39,569 nt of DNA from BMS3Abin12 sp964487445 (GCA_964487445.1 CAZAQG010000009.1:1-39569), one strand, 5' to 3'. Counted from the stretch's first letter, positions 8,128-16,589 are shown. Notes: generated by a model from the letters alone, not told the origin. Translations and numbers: made by a program.

Positions 8128-10701
8128 ATGACCGTACCCGAGACGCAGTTTGCAGCCCACACCCCGATGATGCGGCAGTACCTGCGCATCAAGACCCGCC
8201 ATGCGGATGTGCTGCTGCTCTACCGGATGGGGGATTTCTACGAACTCTTCTACGAGGACGCGCGGCGCGCGGCGCGATTGCTGGACATCACCCTGACCAC
8301 GCGCGGGCGCTCGGCGGGCGAACCCATCCCGATGGCGGGCGTGCCGGTGCACTCGGTCGAGAACTATCTCGCGCGCCTGGTGCGCCTCGGAGAGTCGGTC
8401 GCCATCTGCGAGCAGATCGGCGACCCGGGCGCCGCGCGCGGCCCCGTGGAACGACGCGTCGTGCGCATCGTCACGCCCGGGACGCTCACCGACGAGGGCC
8501 TGCTCGCGGAGCGCACCGAGAACCTGCTGGGCGCGATCCATGCCGCGGGCGGGACCTGGGGCATCGCGGTGCTGGAACTCTCCAGCGGGCGCTTCACGGT
8601 CCAGGAGGTGCGCGGCGCGGAGGCGCTCGCCGCCGAACTGGAGCGGCTGCGCCCCGCGGAACTGCTGGTCGGCGAGGAGACGGCGCTGCCGTGCGGCGTC
8701 GGCGAGCGCCCCGGAACCCGCCGGCACCCGCCCTGGCACTTCGACGAGACCGGCGCGCGCATCGCGCTGGCGCGCCAGTTCGGCACGCGCGATCTCGCCG
8801 GTTTCGGCTGCGAGGACCTCGGCCCGGCCCTGGCGGCCGCCGGCTGCCTGCTGCAGTACGTCCAGGAGACGCAACGCGGTGCCCTGCCGCACCTGCGCGG
8901 CCTGCAGGTGGAGCGCCCGGGCGAGGCGATCGTCCTCGACGCGGCCACGCGACGCAACCTGGAACTGGAATTCAGCCTCGGCGGGCGCCCCGAACACACC
9001 CTCGTCGGCGTGCTCGATCACACCGCCACCGCCATGGGCGGGCGGCTGTTGCGTCGTTGGGTACACCGCCCGATCCGCGATCCGGAGCGGCTGCGCGCGC
9101 GTCATCACGCGCTCGCGACGCTGATCGAGGACCGCGCGTTCGCGGACCTGCACACGAGCCTGCGCGGGATCGGCGATCTCGAACGGATCCTCGCGCGCGT
9201 GGCACTCAAGTCCGCGCGACCGCGCGACCTCACCGGTCTGCGCGGCGCGCTCGCCCGGCTGCCCGAACTCCAGGCGCGGCTCGCACCGCTCGACTCCCCG
9301 CTGCCGCGGGATCTGGCCGGGCGCATCGGCGAGCACCCCGGTGTGCACGCCCTGCTCGCGCGGGCGCTCGTCGACCAGCCGCCGGTGACGATCCGCGACG
9401 GCGGGATGATCGCGCCGGGCTACGACGCCGAACTCGACGAACTGCGCGAACTCTCCGAGCACGCCGACCGGTTCCTGGTCGAGTTGGAGGCGCGCGAGCG
9501 CGAACGCACCGGCATCGCCGGTCTGAAGGTCGGCTACAACCGGGTCCACGGCTATTACCTGGAGGTGACCCGCGCCCGATCCGACCGCGTGCCCGCCGAC
9601 TACGTACGGCGTCAGACGCTCAAGGGCGCCGAGCGCTACATCACCCCGGAACTCAAGGCCTTCGAGGAGAAGGTGTTGTCGGCGCGCGAGCGCGCGCTGG
9701 CGCGCGAGAAGGGACTCTACGAAGCGCTCCTCGAACGGTTGCTCGACGACCTGCCCGCGCTGCAGGAATGCGCGGCGGCGCTCGCCGAACTCGACGTGCT
9801 CGCCGATCTCGCCGAGCGCGCCGACACGCTCGATTACCGGGCGCCGGAACTCACCCCGGCCCCCGGTATCCGCATCGAGGGCGGGCGCCACCCGGTCGTG
9901 GAGCGGGTGATCGACGAGCCGTTCGTCGCCAACGACGTGGACCTGGACGAATCGCGACGCATGCTGATCATCACCGGTCCGAACATGGGCGGCAAGTCGA
10001 CCTACATGCGCCAGAGCGCGCTCATCGTATTGCTGGCCCACATCGGCGCCTACGTACCGGCGCGGCGCGCCGTGATCGGACCGGTGGACCGGATCTTCAC
10101 CCGCATCGGCGCCGCCGACGATCTCGCCGGCGGGCGCTCGACCTTCATGGTGGAGATGACCGAGACGGCCAACATCCTGCACAACGCCACGGATCAATCA
10201 CTGGTGCTGATGGACGAGATCGGCCGCGGCACGAGCACCTTCGACGGGCTGGCGCTCGCCTGGGCGTGCGCCGTGGAACTCGCCGCGCGCGTGCGCGCCT
10301 ACACGCTGTTCGCCACCCACTACTTCGAATTGACCGCGCTCGCCGGGGAGATCGCCGGCATCGGCAACGTGCACCTGGAAGCGGTCGAGCACGGCGAGGC
10401 CATCGTGTTCCTGCACGCGGTGCGCGAGGGACCCGCCGATCGCAGCTACGGACTGCACGTGGCACAGCTCGCCGGCGTCCCGCGCCCGGTGATCGAGCAG
10501 GCGCGCGAACGCCTGGAGGAACTCGAACGACGCACCCCGGCGCCGGCCGGCACACCCCAGTTGCCGCTCTTCGACGCGCAGACCCCGCCCGCCCCGCGGC
10601 ACCCGGCCTTGGAACGGCTGCGCGCGCTGGACCCGGATGCCGTCAGCCCGCGCGAGGCCTTGCGGCTGCTCTACGAACTCAAGGCCTCGGCCGGAGAGTA
10701 G
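8128..10701 (+). CDS. mutS: DNA mismatch repair protein MutS
   Basis: MutS recognises mispairs and recruits MutL in methyl-directed mismatch repair. The 857-residue product has the mismatch-reading Phe-Tyr-Glu in RMGDFYELFYEDA (FYE at 37-39). The connector, core and clamp domains follow, with KVGYNRVHGYYLEVT. The ABC ATPase domain has Walker A GPNMGGKS at 617-624, Walker B LVLMDEIGRGTSTFDG and the LFATHYFEL switch region. QLPLF at 811-815 matches the beta-clamp-binding consensus. The C-terminal helix-turn-helix dimerisation segment ends in LRLLYELK. The length is normal and nothing is missing. It is transcribed away from pncC-recA. A TGCTAGACT sequence just upstream could be an extended -10 close to the ATG, but this is unproven. 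Confidence 0.98.
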   Translation: MTVPETQFAAHTPMMRQYLRIKTRHADVLLLYRMGDFYELFYEDARRAARLLDITLTTRGRSAGEPIPMAGVPVHSVENYLARLVRLGESVAICEQIGDPGAARGPVERRVVRIVTPGTLTDEGLLAERTENLLGAIHAAGGTWGIAVLELSSGRFTVQEVRGAEALAAELERLRPAELLVGEETALPCGVGERPGTRRHPPWHFDETGARIALARQFGTRDLAGFGCEDLGPALAAAGCLLQYVQETQRGALPHLRGLQVERPGEAIVLDAATRRNLELEFSLGGRPEHTLVGVLDHTATAMGGRLLRRWVHRPIRDPERLRARHHALATLIEDRAFADLHTSLRGIGDLERILARVALKSARPRDLTGLRGALARLPELQARLAPLDSPLPRDLAGRIGEHPGVHALLARALVDQPPVTIRDGGMIAPGYDAELDELRELSEHADRFLVELEARERERTGIAGLKVGYNRVHGYYLEVTRARSDRVPADYVRRQTLKGAERYITPELKAFEEKVLSARERALAREKGLYEALLERLLDDLPALQECAAALAELDVLADLAERADTLDYRAPELTPAPGIRIEGGRHPVVERVIDEPFVANDVDLDESRRMLIITGPNMGGKSTYMRQSALIVLLAHIGAYVPARRAVIGPVDRIFTRIGAADDLAGGRSTFMVEMTETANILHNATDQSLVLMDEIGRGTSTFDGLALAWACAVELAARVRAYTLFATHYFELTALAGEIAGIGNVHLEAVEHGEAIVFLHAVREGPADRSYGLHVAQLAGVPRPVIEQARERLEELERRTPAPAGTPQLPLFDAQTPPAPRHPALERLRALDPDAVSPREALRLLYELKASAGE

Positions 10702-10725
10702 CGGTCCTGTCGGACTCGGGGGCGA

Positions 10726-11409
10726 TCAGAAACGATAGCCCACCGAGAACATCACCACCGGATACCATCTATATTTGCGCACGTCGCTGCGTACCTGGGC
10801 GGTGGCGGCGTCGACGTCGGCGGCCAACTGTGGATCCGCGGCCGCACCGGTGGCGGTGAGCGAAACCTTGGGCGTTCCCTGGTAGAGCATTCCGAGATCG
10901 AGCCCGAAGGTCCAATGGCCGCCGCGGAACGGGTTCCCCAGCCCGATCCCGAAATACGGGTTCGCGCGATTGAAGGTCACCTTACCGGTGAGCGATCCGA
11001 CCTGCTGGGCCGTGTAGGACGTTCCGTTGATCGTGTACGTCCCGCCGCTCGGCGTGGCCGTCAGGCTGAAGCGGTTGTCGTTGTAGGCGACCCCGCCCGT
11101 GAGACGAAAGACCCCGTGGAACGGATGCCAGTCGGCCAGCAGGGTGAACGACTGCAGGCGCACCGAGCCGTCGTAGTGCACGCTTCCGGAATCCAGGGCG
11201 TGACTGATCGAGAAATAGTCGCCCCCGAAGCGCACGTCGCCATGGTAGGGGAGCGCCAGATACACACTCCCGCCCGCGCCGAGCGTCCCCGCCTGCGCGG
11301 TGACGGCGACCGGTGAGGCGGCCGCGGACGACGCCGACGCCGACGCCAGGAGCAGGGCGCCGCACAGGGCGCCGGGGATGATGCCGGTGCTGAGACTCGG
11401 AATACGCAT
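10726..11409 (-). CDS. Putative outer-membrane beta-barrel protein
   Basis: I do not recognise a named family with confidence. The 227-residue product has a clear Sec signal peptide (MRIPSLSTG, a hydrophobic GALCGALLLASASAS core, and a likely cut after SSAAA around residue 31). It then shows repeated amphipathic beta strands rich in aromatic and glycine residues (VYLALPYHGDVRFGGDYFSI, FRLTGGVAYNDNRFSLTAT, WTFGLDLGMLYQG). It ends YPVVMFSVGYRF; a C-terminal Phe is the usual signal for BAM-dependent outer-membrane insertion. An AGGAGG site precedes the ATG. It lies downstream of the stressosome-type operon on the same strand, separated by about 96 bp, so read-through is possible. OmpW- or porin-like assignments would need profile searches. 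Confidence 0.75.
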   Translation of the reverse strand: MRIPSLSTGIIPGALCGALLLASASASSAAASPVAVTAQAGTLGAGGSVYLALPYHGDVRFGGDYFSISHALDSGSVHYDGSVRLQSFTLLADWHPFHGVFRLTGGVAYNDNRFSLTATPSGGTYTINGTSYTAQQVGSLTGKVTFNRANPYFGIGLGNPFRGGHWTFGLDLGMLYQGTPKVSLTATGAAADPQLAADVDAATAQVRSDVRKYRWYPVVMFSVGYRF

Positions 11410-11505
11410 GATGGGTGGTCTCCTCCTGAAGCGTTATCGGGCTTCGCTCGAGCCTGTGGACAGGGGGCCGATCGGTGCCGCCGTGCGGCGCGCCCGGCCA
11501 TGCTA

Positions 11506-11898
11506 TCACTCGCCGGACCCGCCCACCTCTTTGGCGGCGCGCACCCGCCGGCGCACCTGGTCCACATCGCGCGCGCACTGGAACGGCGGCGGCCCGGACA
11601 GCAGGTGCGAGAGCGCGAACGCCGCCTCCGGCTGCATGTTCACGGTGACCAGTTCGATGCCGGAGATACGGCAGGCGGTGTGCAGCGCGGCAAGCCATTC
11701 GTAGTAGATCTTGTCGATCAGCGGCACGTTCTTGAGATCGTAGAGCAGGCGGCACGCGGCGTTGGTCTGCAATACCTCCAGCACCGGAATCAGGTACGCG
11801 GCCGGGTCGCTCGGATCCAGACCGGCCCCGGGCTCGAGGAGGACGTTGCCGTCCCCGATCGGTGTCAGGTGCATTCCCTGGGTCATCGCCCGTATCAT
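11506..11898 (-). CDS. STAS-domain protein, RsbS-like, lacking the usual phospho-serine
   Basis: This is a single STAS domain of 130 residues. The strand CRLLYDLKNVPLIDK, the following helix and the segment GIELVTVNMQPEAAFAL match the RsbS/SpoIIAA fold. Canonical RsbS scaffolds are phosphorylated on a Ser directly after an Asp at the start of the helix; here that position is Lys (LIDKIYYEWL). If the alignment is right, this protein cannot be switched in the classical way. Starts at 11898, 11886 and 11874 are all possible because three Met codons lie close together. It is the last gene of the operon, 30 bp after rsbR. Confidence 0.75.
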   Translation of the reverse strand: MIRAMTQGMHLTPIGDGNVLLEPGAGLDPSDPAAYLIPVLEVLQTNAACRLLYDLKNVPLIDKIYYEWLAALHTACRISGIELVTVNMQPEAAFALSHLLSGPPPFQCARDVDQVRRRVRAAKEVGGSGE

Positions 11899-11928
11899 CC
11901 CTGCGTGGTGGCGACCGGCGCCGGAGGC

Positions 11929-12819
11929 CTACTGAGTCGCCTGTCCGGCGTGGCTGACGTGCACGTCCATCCGGCGAAACGCCTCCTTGAGCCCCTCCGA
12001 AAGGGTCAGGCGGGTGGTGACCCCGCCGAGGTCGATATTGAGGCTGGTCAGCGCCCGCGCGATCTCGGGCCGGATCCCGGTGATCACCGCGCTCGCCCCC
12101 ATGAGTTCCACGGCGCGGATCATCTGGATCAGATGGTGCGAGACCTGGGAATCGATGGCGATGACCCCGGTGACGTCGATCACGACCACGCTCGCACGGT
12201 CCTGCTCGATGCGCGAGAGCAGCTTCTCCATCACCATCATCGTGCGCTGCGAGTCCAGAGTGCCGATGATGGGCAGCGTGAGCACCCCGTCCCAGATCTC
12301 CGTAATCGGCGTCGAGGTCTGACGAAGTTCCTCCTGCTGGGCCTCGATGGTGCGCTCCTTCTCCTCTAGATAGGCGTGGAAGACGTCGAGCACGATGTCG
12401 TTGAACAGCGAGGCCAGCAGCAACAGAATCTTCCGGCTGGAGGAGAAATCGGCGTCGGAGTCTTCCTGCAGGTTGTCCAGGAACACACGCTGCAGAAACT
12501 GGATGTAACGGACGAATTCATCCATGTCGCCGCCGCGTAACTGGATCTGGCGCGAGAGGTTGGTGAAGAATTCCTTGAGCGCCTTGAATTCGGCGCCGTT
12601 CCGGTCGATCTTCCCGCCCGTGTGCAGCACCATGACGAACAGTTCCAGAAACTCCAGACTGTAGTCGTTGATCTCCTCGTCGCTGAGGATGTTGGCGTGG
12701 CCGAAGATGCTCTGGCCTTCTTTCTCGATGACCTCGGAGATCTTTCCCACATTCACCATCAACTGCTCGATGAGCACCTGGCTGGTGGCCTTCGCGGCGG
12801 CCGGTTCTTTCCTTGCCAT
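11929..12819 (-). CDS. rsbR: Stressosome co-antagonist RsbR-like (sensor + STAS)
   Basis: RsbR forms, with RsbS, the large cytoplasmic stressosome that sequesters the kinase RsbT until stress. The 296-residue protein has an alpha-helical N-terminal half (about 1-150) in the position of the globin-like sensor domain. A linker helix YLEEKERTIEAQQEELRQ leads to STPI, followed by IWDGVLTLPIIGTLDSQR, which is very characteristic of RsbR. The STAS core VVVIDVTGVIAIDSQVSHHL keeps an Asp-Ser at the phosphorylation position. I see no haem-ligand evidence, so what it senses is unknown. It lies 3 bp after the RsbT-RsbX fusion gene and 30 bp before the RsbS-like gene, so all are probably one operon. Confidence 0.88.
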   Translation of the reverse strand: MARKEPAAAKATSQVLIEQLMVNVGKISEVIEKEGQSIFGHANILSDEEINDYSLEFLELFVMVLHTGGKIDRNGAEFKALKEFFTNLSRQIQLRGGDMDEFVRYIQFLQRVFLDNLQEDSDADFSSSRKILLLLASLFNDIVLDVFHAYLEEKERTIEAQQEELRQTSTPITEIWDGVLTLPIIGTLDSQRTMMVMEKLLSRIEQDRASVVVIDVTGVIAIDSQVSHHLIQMIRAVELMGASAVITGIRPEIARALTSLNIDLGGVTTRLTLSEGLKEAFRRMDVHVSHAGQATQ

Positions 12820-12822
12820 CGG

Positions 12823-13854
12823 TTATTCTCCCTTCTTGGGTTTCATGCGGATTGCGAATACGGACTGGTCGTCGGTGATCCGCCCGACCACCGTTCCCAG
12901 CAGCAACGCAATGATCTGCGGATGCAGCCGCCACAGGCCCGGGAAGGTCTGCAGGCCCCAGTTGCGACGCAGTCCGTCGGATGCGGTAATGAGCAGGGCC
13001 TGGCGCGAGAACGGTATGGTCGTCGATTTGAGGCTGCGGTGGGAATGGCCCAGGATCCCCGGCGAGAAGGAGATGGCGCACTTCCGGCCGTTGCTGATCA
13101 GGAACGCCTCCATGTCGCCCACGCCGCAAATCGTGACGTTGCCGCCGGCCGCGTCCAGTCCCACCGTTATCGCCACCGCCCCGCGGGTGCCCTGCAGGCG
13201 GCGGCTGAGGACGGCGATCATCTCCTCCAAAGGCGCATCGTCGGCCTCGAGCAGATCGGCCTTGTCCTCCACTACCTGCGCCGCCTCGAAGCCGTGCCCC
13301 AACCCGTCCATATGCAGCCAGTGGATCGTGCCGTTGCGCAGCCGCAGGTAGATGCAGTCGCCGTTATAGACGCCGTCCTGGTAGGCGCGCAGATAACTCC
13401 CGAACTCGTAAGCGGACGAGGCCGCTCCGTCATCCAGATGGAAACGGGCCCAGAGCGCGAACCCGTGCCACGGCGATTCCGGCTCCAGCCCCTGGGGCAG
13501 GGTGTAGAACTCGCACTCGTGAGCCAATCGTCGGATCGCGCCGAGCCCCTTTCCGAGGCTGCCCGAGGTACTGTAGCCGTCCTCCATGGCCGCCGGGAGA
13601 TTGAGCACCCCCGGGCCCTGGTCGATGGCGAAAATATCGAGCGCCGGGTGCGGATCGGCCGACTCCCAGAGCTGCACCCGACCGCCGCCGCTCGTGTATT
13701 TGATCTGGTTGCTCATCATCTCATTGCAAACCAATTCCATACGCTCGCGCACCACCTCGCTGAAGCCCATCCGGCGCGAGACCGCACGCAGCTTCGAGCG
13801 CACCAGGATCTGGGCGCTCTCGTCGGCGGTCGCCTTCTCCAGCAACAGCTTCAC
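12823..13854 (-). CDS. RsbT-type kinase fused to an RsbX/SpoIIE-type phosphatase
   Basis: This protein is a two-domain fusion. The N-terminal GHKL ATPase (about 1-140) shows the N box NEMMSNQIKY (Glu45, Asn49), the G1 box IDQGPGV (78-83) and GKGLGAIRRLAHE (from 101), as in RsbT/RsbW kinases. The C-terminal PP2C-like domain has MDGLGHGFEAAQ (metal-binding DGLGHG at 183-188) and SDGLRRNWG, as in RsbX and SpoIIE. One polypeptide may therefore both phosphorylate and dephosphorylate the stressosome. The GTG start at 13854 is preferred because AAGGAG lies five bases upstream; an ATG 12 codons earlier has no such site. It lies 42 bp after the GGDEF gene and 3 bp before rsbR. Confidence 0.87.
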   Translation of the reverse strand: MKLLLEKATADESAQILVRSKLRAVSRRMGFSEVVRERMELVCNEMMSNQIKYTSGGGRVQLWESADPHPALDIFAIDQGPGVLNLPAAMEDGYSTSGSLGKGLGAIRRLAHECEFYTLPQGLEPESPWHGFALWARFHLDDGAASSAYEFGSYLRAYQDGVYNGDCIYLRLRNGTIHWLHMDGLGHGFEAAQVVEDKADLLEADDAPLEEMIAVLSRRLQGTRGAVAITVGLDAAGGNVTICGVGDMEAFLISNGRKCAISFSPGILGHSHRSLKSTTIPFSRQALLITASDGLRRNWGLQTFPGLWRLHPQIIALLLGTVVGRITDDQSVFAIRMKPKKGE

Positions 13855-13896
13855 AGGGCTCCTTCCCGGCCGATCCCGGCCATGGCGCAATCCCCG

Positions 13897-14862
13897 TCAT
13901 GTGCCGCCGGCCTGCGTCTCGCGCCGACCGTCGTCGTCCACGGTGATCCTTCCGCGCCCGGCACGCTTGGATGCATACAAAGCCGCATCGGCCCTCCCGA
14001 CCAGCGAATCGATGGTGTCGTCGGCCCGTCGCTCGGCGAGCCCGATACTGACCCGCCGATCCATCGCCTCGAGCACTTGGTAAGCGATCCGCTCGGCGAT
14101 GCGTAGTGGTGCGCAGGCCACGATCGCGAACTCGTCGCCGCCCATCCGACAGGGGAAATCGACGTGCTCGCGGACCGCCGCGCGCATGGCATCGGCCATG
14201 CGCCTGAGATATTCATCGCCGAATTGGTGCCCACGGCTATCGTTGATCTCCTTGAATTTGTCCAGGTCCAGCAGGATCAGCGAAAGGGATTCGCGCTGGC
14301 GACGGCTGCGCAGAAAGACCTCCCGGAGACGGCCGTCGTAGGCGCCGCGATTGAGCAACCCCGTCAGACTGTCTGTTTCGGCACGATGGATGGATTTCTG
14401 GAGTTCCTGCTGTTTCTCCCGGAGTTCCTGCCGTTTCTCCTGTAGTTCTTTCCGCTTCAGATCGAGATCCGTCTCCAGGTGCTCGAGGTCCGCGGCGATC
14501 CGTCGATTGCGACGCATGAGCAGTTCGGCGTCCACCGACTCACTGGCCTCGCGCAAGCACGCCGCGAGGCCGTCCAGCACCTCGATCCGGGGCGGCTCGG
14601 CCAGACGGCTGATGAGGTGGTCGCGGTCGTACCAGCGCAGCCGCAGATCGGCGCCGCTGACGACCAATCGGGCGATGAGCACCCCGTCGCAGGCCGCGCA
14701 GGCCGTGCGCAGATCCGGCAGCAGGGAGACCAGCACCCGCGCCGCCGCAAACGGGTTGCCCCGCAGGGCGCGCACCGCGTCCATGGCGAAACCGACCAGC
14801 CGTTGGCGGTCGGGCTCCACGATCAGACTGAGATTCAGGACTTCCTTCACCCGCGTGCCCAT
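13897..14862 (-). CDS. GGDEF-domain protein (putative diguanylate cyclase), first gene of the stressosome-type operon
   Basis: This is probably a diguanylate cyclase that makes c-di-GMP from GTP. The 321-residue product starts MGTRVKEVLNLSLIVE. An N-terminal helical region of unknown fold (about 1-150) is followed by a charged coiled coil with heptad repeats (RKELQEK, RQELREK, QQELQKS) and then the GGDEF domain. The domain has DSLTGLLNR, LDLDKFKEINDSRGHQFGDE and an intact active site RMGGDEF. The inhibitory I-site RxxD is altered: EHVD replaces it five residues before the motif, so product inhibition may be lost. The N-terminal region could dock the RsbT-like kinase, by analogy with Moorella and Vibrio stressosomes that act on cyclases; this is inference. 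An ATG 42 codons upstream is less likely. Confidence 0.87.
   Translation of the reverse strand: MGTRVKEVLNLSLIVEPDRQRLVGFAMDAVRALRGNPFAAARVLVSLLPDLRTACAACDGVLIARLVVSGADLRLRWYDRDHLISRLAEPPRIEVLDGLAACLREASESVDAELLMRRNRRIAADLEHLETDLDLKRKELQEKRQELREKQQELQKSIHRAETDSLTGLLNRGAYDGRLREVFLRSRRQRESLSLILLDLDKFKEINDSRGHQFGDEYLRRMADAMRAAVREHVDFPCRMGGDEFAIVACAPLRIAERIAYQVLEAMDRRVSIGLAERRADDTIDSLVGRADAALYASKRAGRGRITVDDDGRRETQAGGT
14401..14442. repeat. Two tandem 21-base repeats inside the GGDEF gene
   Basis: GAGTTCCTGCTGTTTCTCCCG is followed directly by GAGTTCCTGCCGTTTCTCCTG (19 of 21 identical), and a third decayed copy starts at 14443. They encode the seven-residue coiled-coil units KRQELRE/KQQELQK on the minus strand. 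Unit number could change without breaking the frame. Confidence 0.7.
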
Positions 14863-15105
14863 GGCCCGCCCGCGCCCGCGCCGCCCGGCGGGGCCGCGGA
14901 GGCCCGCGCGCGGCGCCCTCTCCTGGATCGTCCGGCCGGCATCAGGGCGCACGCAAGTCGCATGCCTCCAGCCGGGATCCGGCACCATTAATCTCTCCGG
15001 TCTCGATAATCGGCAGGAAACTGATTAACATTAGGCGGCTGGACATCCGGCGCCCCGGCGGCGACGATACCCGGCCGACGCGCCGGCATCAACTCGGAGA
15101 CCCCC

Positions 15106-15429
15106 ATGACCTTTGTCGTTACGGAGAACTGCATCAAATGCAAGTACACCGACTGCGTGGAAGTCTGCCCGGTGGACTGCTTCCATGAAGGCCCGAACTT
15201 CCTGGTGATCGACCCCGAGGAATGCATCGACTGCACCTTGTGCGAACCCGAGTGCCCGATCACGGCCATCTTCCCCGAGGACGACGTGCCCGAGGGCCAG
15301 GAGCAGTACCTGGAGTTGAACGCCGAACTGGCCAAGTCCTGGCCGGTAATCAACCAGAAGAAGGACCCGCTGCCGGACGCGGACGAGTGGGACGGCGTCC
15401 CGGACAAGCTCAAGTACCTGGAGCGCTAG
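15106..15429 (+). CDS. fdxA: 7Fe ferredoxin FdxA
   Basis: This is a small soluble electron carrier of the [3Fe-4S][4Fe-4S] type, 107 residues, the standard FdxA length. The first cluster region has cysteines 9, 12, 17, 21 and 25 (ENCIKCKYTDCVEVCPVDC). The second has 40, 43, 46 and 50 (CIDCTLCEPECP). The C-terminal extension KKDPLPDADEWDGVPDKLKYLER is typical of the proteobacterial family. CGGAGA precedes the ATG. fdxA next to mutS is a conserved pair in gammaproteobacteria, and here 4.4 kb of outer-membrane and stressosome genes separate the two. The 271-bp gap after it shows no gene. Confidence 0.96.
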   Translation: MTFVVTENCIKCKYTDCVEVCPVDCFHEGPNFLVIDPEECIDCTLCEPECPITAIFPEDDVPEGQEQYLELNAELAKSWPVINQKKDPLPDADEWDGVPDKLKYLER

Positions 15430-15700
15430 TCCGCATCCTCGCCGGTGTTCGTCGCGAGGACACCGAGGCGCTCGGAGGAAGTACGCCCCGCTGCGGTGAA
15501 CAGCCGGGGGTCGGCGAGAAATCCGGCTCGAGTCCGCCTCTCCCGCCGGCGGCCCTTCGTGCCCGGCGCCTGCCGGGCGCGTGCATCTGCACCGGTGTTC
15601 ATTCCGGCGGCCGGCTTGATTCGCGCGCCGTCCGGCCCCACGTCCAGCGTGCGCCGATACGCACGTCCGCCGCCCCGTCTCAGCCGAAGGAAACCGCCCC

Positions 15701-16564
15701 ATGAACCAAGCAGGCGATGTGATCGAGGTCACCCGGGAGGACTTTTCGCGACGGGTCGTGGAAAGATCGCGGGAGATACCGGTGCTGGTGGATTTCTGGG
15801 CGCCCTGGTGCGGCCCGTGCCGGATGCTCGCGCCGGTCCTCGACCGCCTGGCCGGGCAGTACTCCGGAAAACTCGTGGTGGCCAAGGTCAACACCGACGA
15901 GGAGAAACAACTCGCCCAGGAACACGGCATCCGCAGCATCCCCAACCTGAAGCTCTTCCGTGACGGGAAGGTCGTGGAGGACCTCCTCGGCGCGCAACCG
16001 GAATCCGAACTGCGGGCGATCGTCGAGCGCTATGTGCCGCGCGAGTCGGATGCGCTGCGTGAAGAGGCGGCCTCGGCCGTCGCGCGCGGCGATGCGGCCA
16101 AGGCCCGTATGCTGCTCGAGCAAGCCGCTTCGATCGACCCGGACAACCCGCGGGTAGCGCTCGATCTGGCGCACCTGAACCTGTCCGAGGGAAATCTGGA
16201 GGGCGCCGGGCAGGCACTGACCGACCTTGCGCCGGAGGCCCGCGAAACCGAGGAGGCCACGCGATTGGCGGCGCTGCTCGAGTTCGCCCGCTTGGCGCAG
16301 GAGGCCCCCCGGGAACCGGATCTCATGCAACGGTTGGAGGCGAATCCACAGGACAGCGAGGCGCGCTACTATCTGGCGGTGCGCCGCGTACTGGACGGCG
16401 AATACGAGGCCGCCCTGGACCAGTTGCTCGATCTGCTGCAACGCGACCGTGGGTTCCGGGACGGGGCGCCGCGCGCGGCCCTGCTCAAGGTCTTCGACCT
16501 GCTGGGCGACGGGCATGAACTGGTGCACCGCTACCGCGCGCGGCTGTTCAACGCCCTGCACTGA
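15701..16564 (+). CDS. cnoX: Thioredoxin-TPR co-chaperone (CnoX/YbbN family)
   Basis: This is a cytoplasmic holdase/co-chaperone that protects proteins from oxidation and aggregation and can hand clients to GroEL (known for E. coli CnoX). The thioredoxin domain (about 1-115) has the active site WAPWCGPC with Cys37 and Cys40 and the cis-Pro loop IRSIPNLKLF. The C-terminal half (about 120-287) has TPR-like helices (AKARMLLEQAASIDPDNPRVALDLAHLNLSEG). Unlike E. coli CnoX, which has lost the first active-site Cys, both cysteines are present, so it may keep oxidoreductase activity. It is monocistronic and converges with xerD across the snapback element. The start is supported by GAAGGAAA upstream. 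Confidence 0.93.
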   Translation: MNQAGDVIEVTREDFSRRVVERSREIPVLVDFWAPWCGPCRMLAPVLDRLAGQYSGKLVVAKVNTDEEKQLAQEHGIRSIPNLKLFRDGKVVEDLLGAQPESELRAIVERYVPRESDALREEAASAVARGDAAKARMLLEQAASIDPDNPRVALDLAHLNLSEGNLEGAGQALTDLAPEARETEEATRLAALLEFARLAQEAPREPDLMQRLEANPQDSEARYYLAVRRVLDGEYEAALDQLLDLLQRDRGFRDGAPRAALLKVFDLLGDGHELVHRYRARLFNALH

Positions 16565-16589
16565 GGCGCCGCCGAGGCCGATCGTCTGG

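Noticed and set aside
8050..10859. Very long open frames on both strands overlapping mutS (over 700 codons each)
   Set aside because: They are shadows of the GC-rich mutS gene: arginine/alanine/proline-rich with no family motifs, whereas the mutS frame has every hallmark.
15430..15700. Stem-loop CGGTGT...ACACCG after fdxA
   Set aside because: It has a 6-bp stem with an 11-base loop and no T-run; it could be chance in GC-rich DNA. No gene is seen in this gap.
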